Source of the DNA: Chthoniobacteraceae bacterium
GTDB taxonomy: Bacteria > Verrucomicrobiota > Verrucomicrobiia > Chthoniobacterales > Chthoniobacteraceae
Reading direction: 5' to 3'
DNA length: 43,377 bases
NCBI GenBank assembly: GCA_947476045.1
Contig: CANJNZ010000036.1
Location: 1 to 43,377, forward strand
In this document: in pieces, positions 8,458 through 15,420 of the stretch
How positions within the stretch are numbered: the stretch's first letter is position 1
Layout of the letters: each line of letters begins with the position of its first letter
Made by a program: the position numbers and the translations under genes
The notes under the pieces: generated by a model
Databases searched by the model: none
The model's input: only the letters and a program-made list of their open reading frames with translations
What the model was told of the DNA's origin: nothing

Positions 8458-9972
8458 CTAGCGCACGGTGAGTTTCGCGCCGTCTTTCGTGTCCTTCACG
8501 ATCCAGCCGAGTTCCGCGATGGCATCGCGCAACCGATCGCTCTCAGCCCAGTTCTTGGCAGCACGCGCATCCTGCCGTTGCTCGACGAGCGCGAGCACTT
8601 CCGCCGGAATCGCTACCGCATCCCGCTCGAAGGCGAGCACGCTATTGATGCGCTCCCACTGCAAGAGCAGCATGGCCGCGCATGTCGCGTTGAGTTTACC
8701 GGCATCCAGTGCACGGTTGCTTTCGCGGATGAGATCAAAGAGCTGCCCCATCGCTCCGCTGATGTTCAGGTCATTGTCGAGGCATTCAAAAAAGCCCTCT
8801 ATTGAATCTGGTGCGATAAGAGCGTGCGCCTGTATGTGATCTAGTAAGCTTTGTTTTTCTTCCGCTGATAGTGTCGGAATCTTATTCAAATCTGAAAATT
8901 CAGTTGAGGTCTGCCGCTTTGGTTCCTCGGCGGTGGAAATAGGTTTCGGCGTGATGTCCTTAGCAAGGGCGGCTTCTTGCAGCCGCGCCACCCATTCGTC
9001 AATGCGCCCGAGAGCGCTGCGAGCGCCCGCAAGTCCGTCGAAGGTGAAATTCAGCGGCAGGCGGTAGTTCACCGTCAGCAGCGCGTAGCGGATCTCGCGG
9101 CCAGTCCAGCCCTTCTCAATGAGATCGCGCAGCGTGTAAAAGTTTCCCGCGCTCTTCGACATCTTCTCTCCCTCCACCATGAGGTGCGCGCAGTGCAACC
9201 ACGTCCGCACGAACTTCCGACCGGTCACACATTCGCTCTGCGCGATTTCCGCTTCGTGGTGCGGGAAAATATTGTCCACACCGCCGCAGTGAATGTCCAA
9301 CTCCGGCCCCAGCAGCGCGGTCGCCATCGCGCTGCACTCGATGTGCCAGCCCGGACGCCCCGGCCCCCACGGCGAATCCCAGCGCACGTCGCCGTCGTTT
9401 TCATCCCACGCCTTCCACAGAGCGAAATCGCCGATGCTTTCCTTTTCGTATTCGTCGCTCTGGATGCGGCCGCTTGGTCGCAATTCTTCGAGATTGAGAT
9501 GCGCGAGTTTTCCGTAGTCGGCGAATTTTCCGATGCGGAAATAGAGCGACTTGTCCTCGGCCTGATACGCCACGCCCTTGTCCATCAGCACGCGGATCAT
9601 CTCGATCATCTGCTCCACGTAATCCGTCGCCGCCGGGAAATGCTGCGCTCGCTTGATGCGCAGCGTCGCGAGATCGTCGAAGAACGCGTCCTTAAATTTT
9701 CGCGTGAACTCCGCGAGACGAACGCCGAGCTGGCGGCAGCCCCGAATTGTTTTGTCGTCCACGTCCGTGAGATTCATCACGCGCAGGACGCCGTAGCCGC
9801 GCGCTTCCAGATGCCGCTGGAGCAAATCCTCGAAGATGTAAGCACGGAAATTTCCGATGTGGGCGAAATTATAAACCGTCGGCCCGCACGTGTAGAGCTT
9901 CACAGCCTTGGCATCGTGCGGCGTGAAAGTTTCGAGCTGGCGTGTGTAGGTGTCGAAAAATCGGACAGACAT
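8458..9972 (-). CDS. cysS: Cysteinyl-tRNA synthetase
   Basis: Class I aminoacyl-tRNA synthetase that charges tRNA-Cys in the cytoplasm. The protein is 504 residues from the ATG at 9972, with MSVRFFDTYTRQ at its start. The HIGH-type motif is FAHIGNFRAY, with zinc-ligand Cys in LYTCGPTVYNF and in HIECSAMA, and His in FPHHEAEIAQ. The KMSKS motif is exact (GEKMSKSAGNF). The anticodon-binding and DALR-like helical region follows to the C-terminal WIVKDTKDGAKLTVR. A longer reading back to 10122 is open but would add 50 residues unlike any CysRS. There is a 55-base gap to mutY upstream on the same strand. Confidence 0.97.
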   Translation of the reverse strand: MSVRFFDTYTRQLETFTPHDAKAVKLYTCGPTVYNFAHIGNFRAYIFEDLLQRHLEARGYGVLRVMNLTDVDDKTIRGCRQLGVRLAEFTRKFKDAFFDDLATLRIKRAQHFPAATDYVEQMIEMIRVLMDKGVAYQAEDKSLYFRIGKFADYGKLAHLNLEELRPSGRIQSDEYEKESIGDFALWKAWDENDGDVRWDSPWGPGRPGWHIECSAMATALLGPELDIHCGGVDNIFPHHEAEIAQSECVTGRKFVRTWLHCAHLMVEGEKMSKSAGNFYTLRDLIEKGWTGREIRYALLTVNYRLPLNFTFDGLAGARSALGRIDEWVARLQEAALAKDITPKPISTAEEPKRQTSTEFSDLNKIPTLSAEEKQSLLDHIQAHALIAPDSIEGFFECLDNDLNISGAMGQLFDLIRESNRALDAGKLNATCAAMLLLQWERINSVLAFERDAVAIPAEVLALVEQRQDARAAKNWAESDRLRDAIAELGWIVKDTKDGAKLTVR

Positions 9973-10027
9973 TGGACGCGGGTTTTTGCCGCACTGCGAA
10001 CGAGAGGGCAAGGGCGGTGTGAGGTTG

Positions 10028-11038
10028 CTATTTTCCAGCGAGCTTCCGAATGGCCCGTAGGTGCGGGGCGGCGAGCGGAACTTCGGCGAGCTTTGAAAGT
10101 GGGTGCCACGCTTCGTTTTCACGGGGTGGACTTGGCGCTGGCTGTTTGTAAATGGAGAGTGTCACGCGGTGGTGGGTGAATGGATAATCTAGCGTGAGGA
10201 AGGGCTCGGCTGGAGGTGCGGAAGGAAGTTGCGGGAGTTTCCAAAGTCCACGCCAGCGAGGGCCGGATTGTTGTTCGAGCAGGATGCGGCCTTTCGAGAC
10301 GATCCATGCGCAGTGTTCGGCTAGCGCGACGGTTTTTCGCCGTGGTTTTTTGTGGGGGAAAGTTTCGGCGTTTCCGTTTTTGTAAGCGTGACAGTGTGTG
10401 CGGATGGGACATTCACCGCAGCGCGGCGAGCGTGGCGTGCAGACGAGTGCGCCGAGTTCCATCAGCGCGGAGTTAAAAATGCGTGCGCCCGTTTTCGGGA
10501 CAAGTGATTTGGCGGCGGTCCATAGCGCGTGCTGGCCTGCGGTCGTGTCAATCGGCGTGGCCAGAGCCATCAGCCGTGAGAGGACGCGGGCGACGTTTGC
10601 ATCCACAAGCGGCTCCGGCAGGTCGAACGCGAAGCTTGCAACTGCGCCCGCCGTGTATCGCCCGACGCCAGGCAATGCGCGGATGAGCGCCGGGTCACTT
10701 GGCATTTCACCATCGTGATGCGCGACGATATGACGTGCGGCGCGATGGAGATTCCGGGCACGCGAGTAGTAGCCGAGTCCCTGCCACACGGCGAGCACGT
10801 CGCTCTCGTGGGCATCGGCAAGTGAAAAAAAATCCGGAAACCGCGCGAGCCATCGCTCATAGTAGGGCAGCACTGTGACGACCTGCGTCTGCTGGAGCAT
10901 CAACTCGGAAACAAAAATGGCGTAGGGATCTCGGGTGCGCCGCCACGGCAGGTCGCGCGCATTTTTCGCAAACCATGCAGTGAGTGCGCGACGGAGTGCC
11001 GCAGGGGAGAATGAGAGTTGCGGTGGTTTGCGCGACAT
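10028..11038 (-). CDS. mutY: A/G-specific adenine DNA glycosylase MutY
   Basis: Base-excision repair enzyme removing adenine mispaired with 8-oxoguanine. The 336 residues show the HhH-GPD fold: ELMLQQTQVVTVLPYYERW, helix-hairpin-helix LPGVGRYTAGAVAS, and catalytic Asp in LVDANVARVLSRL. The [4Fe-4S] cluster ligands are spaced C-x6-C-x2-C-x5-C in CTPRSPRCGECPIRTHC. A C-terminal NUDIX-like 8-oxoG recognition domain follows (LLEQQSGPRWRGLWKLPQL). Length and order match typical MutY. It lies upstream of cysS on the same strand, and its start is only 53 bases from the divergent gene at 11091, so the two may share a control region. Confidence 0.96.
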   Translation of the reverse strand: MSRKPPQLSFSPAALRRALTAWFAKNARDLPWRRTRDPYAIFVSELMLQQTQVVTVLPYYERWLARFPDFFSLADAHESDVLAVWQGLGYYSRARNLHRAARHIVAHHDGEMPSDPALIRALPGVGRYTAGAVASFAFDLPEPLVDANVARVLSRLMALATPIDTTAGQHALWTAAKSLVPKTGARIFNSALMELGALVCTPRSPRCGECPIRTHCHAYKNGNAETFPHKKPRRKTVALAEHCAWIVSKGRILLEQQSGPRWRGLWKLPQLPSAPPAEPFLTLDYPFTHHRVTLSIYKQPAPSPPRENEAWHPLSKLAEVPLAAPHLRAIRKLAGK

Positions 11039-11090
11039 GGCAGATGCTCATTGCCGCGCATTGCACGACATTCCAAATCCAAATCCTATT

Positions 11091-11675
11091 ATGCTCACCG
11101 ACCGACGCTCATTTTTTGTAAAGGAACACGCTGGTATACTAAAACTCACGGATACCTACGACATCCTCGACCCGGAGACGAAACTGCCGATTGGTATCGC
11201 CCGCGAGGAGGTGAGCGGATTGGTGAAGTTCATGCGTCTGCTGATCAACAAGTCGTTCATGCCGACGAAGATTGTTATCCGTGAGAGCGACGGACAGCCG
11301 CCGCTGCTTACGATCCGGCGTGGTGTGCATCTTTTCAGGGCGCGAGTAGATGTGCTCGGAGCAGACGAGCAACTCATCGGCTATTTCAAAAGAAAGATGT
11401 TCAGCCTCGGCGGTGCTTTTTTTGTGCATGACGCAGCGGACAATGAAGTGGCGTTGGTGAAGGGGGATTGGAAGGGCTGGAATTTTAAGTTCACCACGAA
11501 GGGAGGCATCGAACTGGGCGTCGTGACTAAGAAGTGGGCGGGCATTGGCAAGGAGCTTTTCACAAGCGCGGACAACTACATGATTTCGCTCGCGCCCGAT
11601 GCGCCTGCCGAGGCTGCCCCGCTGCTGCTGGCCGCCGGCTTGGCTGTGGACATCATTTTCAAGGAGCGCGAATAG
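11091..11675 (+). CDS. LURP-one-related / scramblase-like protein
   Basis: A 194-residue protein matching the tubby-like LOR/scramblase fold. It opens with MLTDRRSFFVKEHAGILKL and continues with DILDPETKLPIGIAREE. Strand repeats such as PLLTIRRGVHLFRARVDVL and LIGYFKRKMFSLGGAFFV are typical of bacterial members. The C-terminal hydrophobic helix (APLLLAAGLAVDIIF) is the usual end of the scramblase fold. The ATG at 11091 is chosen; the open stretch before it overlaps the mutY start region and lacks family character. The bacterial role is unknown. It is followed 17 bases later by rnhC on the same strand. Confidence 0.8.
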   Translation: MLTDRRSFFVKEHAGILKLTDTYDILDPETKLPIGIAREEVSGLVKFMRLLINKSFMPTKIVIRESDGQPPLLTIRRGVHLFRARVDVLGADEQLIGYFKRKMFSLGGAFFVHDAADNEVALVKGDWKGWNFKFTTKGGIELGVVTKKWAGIGKELFTSADNYMISLAPDAPAEAAPLLLAAGLAVDIIFKERE

Positions 11676-11692
11676 CCCGCAGGCGCACTTTC

Positions 11693-12694
11693 ATGCCGAA
11701 GAAACAAGACGAAGACGCAGGGCCGAAACCGATCACGATTCACACGTGCGCACTGACTTTGCCGCAGGCGCAGAAACTTCGCGCGGTGCTGGGCGAGACG
11801 GGCTGGAAGTTCGAGGTGCGGCCTTACATGATTTTCTTTGCGCAGAAGGACAAGCTGACGGTCGCGGTGTATGAGAAGGGGCCGAAGGTGGTTGTGCAGG
11901 GGCGGGGGACGCAGGAGTTTGTGCAGTTCACGCTGGAGCCGGAGGTGCTCGGCGAGGCGCGGCTGGGCTACGAGGAGGTGAACAACCCGGAGATGTTCGA
12001 GCCGCACATCGGCGTGGATGAAAGCGGGAAAGGGGATTTTTTCGGTCCGCTGGTGATTGCGGGTTGCTACACGGAGCCGGAGAGCACGCGGGCGCTGATG
12101 GAGGCGGGCATCATGGACAGCAAGCGCATCACGAGCGACGCGCGCATCCGTGAGTTGAGCCGGGTGATTCGCTCGACGCGTGGCGCTGGGTTTTCGAGCA
12201 TCACGCTCGCGCCGGAGAAATACAACGCGCTCTACAAAAAGTTCGGCAACCTCAACCGGATGCTCGGCTGGGGGCATGCGAAGGTGATTGAGCATTTGCT
12301 GGATCAGCGTCCCGACTGCCCGCGCGCGCTGAGCGATAAATTTGCGGACGCATCGCTGATTCGCCGCGCATTTTCTGAAAAAGGAAAGGCCATCAAGCTC
12401 GAAGCGCGCACGAAGGCGGAAAGCGATGTGGCGGTGGCAGCGGCGTCCATCCTTGCGCGGGAGCGGTTCATTGACTGGTTGCGTGCTGCGGGTAACGACA
12501 TCGGAGCGGAGCTTCAGCGCGGAGTTTCGCCTGCGGTAAAGACGACAGCTCGCGAACTCGTCGCCAAGCATGGTCCTGAGGTGCTCATGCGCGTGGCCAA
12601 GGTGCATTTTAAAACCGCGCACGAGATCGCTCCCGACCACTACGAATACGTGGAAAAACCATTCTTTCGCCGGACGAAAAAGTCGGAGGAGTGA
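11693..12694 (+). CDS. rnhC: Ribonuclease HIII
   Basis: Endoribonuclease cutting the RNA strand of RNA-DNA hybrids. The 333-residue protein has the N-terminal TBP-like substrate-binding domain of RNase HIII (about 15-95), with WKFEVRPYMIFFAQKDK and VQGRGTQEFVQF. The RNase H type 2 catalytic domain follows. It contains GVDESGKGDFFGPLVIAG (first Asp and Glu), GIMDSKRITSD, and KAESDVAVAAASILARERF (later acidic residue). The N-terminal domain distinguishes HIII from HII. The ATG at 11693 starts just after the upstream stop; the longer reading from 11534 overlaps the scramblase-like gene and is rejected. Confidence 0.94.
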   Translation: MPKKQDEDAGPKPITIHTCALTLPQAQKLRAVLGETGWKFEVRPYMIFFAQKDKLTVAVYEKGPKVVVQGRGTQEFVQFTLEPEVLGEARLGYEEVNNPEMFEPHIGVDESGKGDFFGPLVIAGCYTEPESTRALMEAGIMDSKRITSDARIRELSRVIRSTRGAGFSSITLAPEKYNALYKKFGNLNRMLGWGHAKVIEHLLDQRPDCPRALSDKFADASLIRRAFSEKGKAIKLEARTKAESDVAVAAASILARERFIDWLRAAGNDIGAELQRGVSPAVKTTARELVAKHGPEVLMRVAKVHFKTAHEIAPDHYEYVEKPFFRRTKKSEE

Positions 12695-12853
12695 AATGAT
12701 TTCTAAACTCAGCCCCCCACATTTGTCGCGTAGCTTCAGCAGGCACGAATCCTCCAATGCACGCGACAGTTTCTATCAGCAGGTGTTGTGGTCAAAAAGC
12801 TACAGTCTCATTTGATGAAACAGGTAAACATCGCTTTGCGAGCCTGAATTCAA

Positions 12854-12881
12854 GCCACTTCGCGGACATTTGCGAAGTGGC
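12854..12881 (-). terminator. Perfect 10-bp hairpin overlapping the 3' end of tRNA-Asp
   Basis: GCCACTTCGC (12854-12863), an 8-base loop, then GCGAAGTGGC (12872-12881) is a perfect inverted repeat. Its right arm includes the encoded CCA and discriminator base of tRNA-Asp. Read on the minus strand it lies immediately at the tRNA 3' end. It could act as terminator or processing signal, but no strong U tract follows. Confidence 0.5.
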
Positions 12882-12954
12882 GGAGTCTACGGGGCTCGAA
12901 CCCGCAACCTCCGCCGTGACAGGGCGGCGCTCTAACCGATTGAGCTAAGACTCC
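12878..12954 (-). tRNA. tRNA-Asp (anticodon GTC)
   Basis: The reverse complement folds as a complete cloverleaf of 77 bases. The acceptor is GGAGTCT pairing with AGACTCC, and the D stem is GCTC/GAGC. The anticodon stem is CCGCC/GGCGG with loop CTGTCAC (anticodon GTC). The T arm has TTCGAGC in its loop. The discriminator is G and CCA is encoded. It lies downstream of tRNA-Thr on the same strand. Confidence 0.96.
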
Positions 12955-13059
12955 AAAAAGGAGGGGCGCGTAAGTAGCGGCGGGGGGAGGGGACGGCAAC
13001 CAATTTTTTACGCAATAGTAAATATGCGCGGTGACGCAAGGGGTGTAATGCCGGAAAGA

Positions 13060-13134
13060 TGGAGCCAGCGATGGGATTCGAACCCATGACCTGCGGTTTA
13101 CGAAACCGCTGCTCTACCACTGAGCTACGCTGGC
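13060..13134 (-). tRNA. tRNA-Thr (anticodon CGT)
   Basis: The reverse complement gives a 75-base cloverleaf. The acceptor is GCCAGCG/CGCTGGC, the D stem GCTC/GAGC, and the anticodon stem GCGGT/ACCGC with loop TTCGTAA (anticodon CGT). The T arm is ATGGG/CCCAT with TTCGAAT. The discriminator is T and CCA is encoded. It is 105 bases upstream of tRNA-Asp on the same strand. Confidence 0.96.
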
Positions 13135-13334
13135 GTTGCGGGGCGGCGTATATCGGCGAGCGCGCTGGCGTTGGCAAGCGGTTTGTCTGCGGGAGTGCGC
13201 GAAGAACGGGGACGCATGGATTTTTCCAAAGGGAGCTGGTGCGATCGCAGGACTTGAGTTGCGAATGGGAGAGACAATTAAGCACGGTAACGTTCTTGTG
13301 AGTGTGTCGCCCGTCGTGTTACTACTGCGTGGAC

Positions 13335-14354
13335 ATGGAACCTCCCGAATGGGTTAACCTCAACGACGATGAGTTGCTGGAGAGAAAAATTTCCAAACTC
13401 GGGCTGAAACTCGACGGCACGGAACTCCAGCCGCTCGTTCAGCAGCTCTACACGGAACTTTCGGAAAAAGGGCTGACTTTTCATCCGCCCTGCCACGTCG
13501 GCGACGAGTGGTTTGTGCCCGTAGGTATTCCGGCCATTTTCATCCCGTTCTTTTTGACTCATGAGCGTCTTCGGAAGTTGGAGCGAAAGATTATTCTCGA
13601 AGTCGAAGGGGAGACGCCGGATTGGTTCATGCGGCTGATGCGCCACGAAACTGCTCACGCTTATTTTTACGCGTTTCAGCTTCAGAAGAAAACCAAGTGG
13701 CGTCGCATCTTTGGGCAGACTTCGACCGAGGAGACGCCACAGTTTTACCGCCCGCGGCCCTACAGTCATTCCTACGTGGTGCATCTGGACGACTGGTATG
13801 CGCAGAGCCATCCGGACGAGGATTTCGCGGAGACATTTGCCGTCTGGCTCACGCCGGGACTCGACTGGCGCGAGCGATACAAGGGCTGGAAGGCGCTGCA
13901 AAAACTGGAATACGTGGACGAGTTGATGCGTTCGCTTGCGGGAAAGACCGCACCGCATCAACCGGCGTATCGCGTGGGCGAATACGACTGTCTTAATCAA
14001 AAGCTCAAGACCTACTACACGCGGAAAAGAAAGCTCTTCGAGGATGTGTATCCCGATTTTTACGACAACGATCTCCGGCAGCTATTTGCAGCGGCACCGG
14101 AGGCGGCAGGACGATTGCAGGCATCGAAGTATCTGCGCCAGCGCCGCCGGCAGTTGATGGACTCCATCTGCCAGTGGACGAATGAAAAAAGATTCCGCGT
14201 GAACAAGCTGCTGACACGCCTAATCGAGCGCTGCGACCAGCTCGACCTCCACGCCCTCGCTGAGAACGCTACGCAAAATTTGCAAGTGTCCGCCTATCTC
14301 ACCACGCTGGTGATGAATCATCTCTTCACCGGAAAATTCAAACGCACCAAGTAA
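13335..14354 (+). CDS. Putative zinc-binding metallopeptidase (gluzincin-like)
   Basis: A 339-residue protein without signal peptide or membrane segments. MRHETAHAYFYAF supplies an HExxH-type zinc motif (HETAH). HPDEDFAETFAVWL about 55 residues later supplies the Glu expected of a third ligand. This matches the putative zinc-binding metallopeptidase family (Peptidase_Mx-like) found beside ATP-grasp ligases in diverse bacteria. The C-terminal third is basic and helical (TYYTRKRKLFEDVYPDFYD). The ATG at 13335 is preferred; an in-frame GTG at 13302 adds 11 unlikely residues. The gene is followed one base later by the TTG start of the ligase gene, so the two are almost certainly coexpressed. The substrate is unknown. 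Confidence 0.8.
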   Translation: MEPPEWVNLNDDELLERKISKLGLKLDGTELQPLVQQLYTELSEKGLTFHPPCHVGDEWFVPVGIPAIFIPFFLTHERLRKLERKIILEVEGETPDWFMRLMRHETAHAYFYAFQLQKKTKWRRIFGQTSTEETPQFYRPRPYSHSYVVHLDDWYAQSHPDEDFAETFAVWLTPGLDWRERYKGWKALQKLEYVDELMRSLAGKTAPHQPAYRVGEYDCLNQKLKTYYTRKRKLFEDVYPDFYDNDLRQLFAAAPEAAGRLQASKYLRQRRRQLMDSICQWTNEKRFRVNKLLTRLIERCDQLDLHALAENATQNLQVSAYLTTLVMNHLFTGKFKRTK

Positions 14355-14355
14355 C

Positions 14356-15359
14356 TTGAAAAAGAAACTCAAAGTCCTCGCGCTCCTCGATGCCATCGCG
14401 CCCACCACACTGGATCAGGATTTAAGCGCCGAACTCAAAACGGAAGACTGGAAGACGGAGGCCAACGTGCTCGATGCGCTCAGGCAACTCGGGCACACCG
14501 TCGAGCACCTCGTCATTTTTGATGATCTCGATTTAGTCCGGCAAAAGCTCCAGAGCTTTGCGCCGGATGTGATTTTCAACCTCGCCGACCAGTTCAAAAA
14601 CAATCGCGCCTTTGATCAAAACATCGTCTCGTTTCTGGAGATGCAGGGTCTGCCTTTCACTGGATGCAGTTCCACCGGGCTGACGCTTTGCAAACACAAG
14701 GGCATCTCCAAAAAAATCCTCAGCTACCATCGCATTCACGTTCCAAACTTCGTCATCATCGCGCGCGGCCCAAGTCGCTCAAGTTTCCGATCCTCGTGAA
14801 GCCGCTGAAAGAGGAGGCTTCGCTCGGAATTTCGCAGGCGTCCTTTGTCGAGAACGACGAGCAGTTCAACGAGCGCGTGCAATTCATCCACGACAAATTC
14901 GACGGCGATGTGATCGCGGAGGAATACATCGAAGGTCGCGAGTTTTATGTCAGCGTGCTCGGTAATCATCGGCTCCGCGTTTTTCCGATCCGCGAACTGG
15001 TGTTCAAGGAAGTGCCGCCGGATGAACCAAAAATCGCCACCTACAAAGCCAAGTGGGACGAGGAATATCGCAAACGCTGGGGCCTGCAAAATCAGTTCGC
15101 TGAAGGACTCGATCCAGCTCTCATCCGCAGCATCGAGCAAACATGCAAACGTATCTATCATTTGCTCACCATTGACGGCTACGCGCGTCTGGACTTTCGC
15201 GTCACGGCGGCAAACGAAGTCTATTTCATCGAAGCCAATCCGAACCCGATGCTGGCTGCGGACGAGGACTTCGCCCAATCCGCGCTCAAGGCTGGCCTCT
15301 CCTTTCCCCAACTGGTCGAAAGAATCATCCGCACCGGTCTCAACACGATGCGCGGCTGA
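14356..15359 (+). pseudogene. D-Ala-D-Ala ligase-like ATP-grasp protein, frameshifted
   Basis: ATP-grasp ligase related to D-alanine-D-alanine ligase, forming an amide bond at the cost of ATP. The N-terminal half begins at a TTG at 14356 (KKKLKVLALLDAIAPTT) and has PDVIFNLADQF and GLPFTGCSSTGLTLCKHKG, typical of the Ddl N-domain. That frame ends at a TGA at 14797-14799. The family continues in a different frame from about 14763 as RPKSLKFPILVKPL. It goes on with EEYIEGREFYVSVLG and the metal-binding RLDFRV...YFIEANPNP, ending at 15359. One extra base in the GCGCGCGG stretch at 14761-14768 would restore a protein of about 334 residues. It is probably a sequencing error or a very recent mutation. 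It is coupled to the upstream metallopeptidase. Confidence 0.8.
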
Positions 15360-15420
15360 TCGGATAGAGCAGGAGGATTTCAAATTGACGCAATCTCCAT
15401 CCGGTGTGACTAAGGCTGTG

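Noticed and set aside
8977-10179. 400-codon open frame antisense to cysS
   Set aside because: It overlaps a certain cysteinyl-tRNA synthetase and has no recognisable domain.
11576-12757. 393-codon minus-strand open frame over rnhC
   Set aside because: It is the shadow of RNase HIII; its Arg/His/Leu-rich composition is that of a reverse-frame translation.
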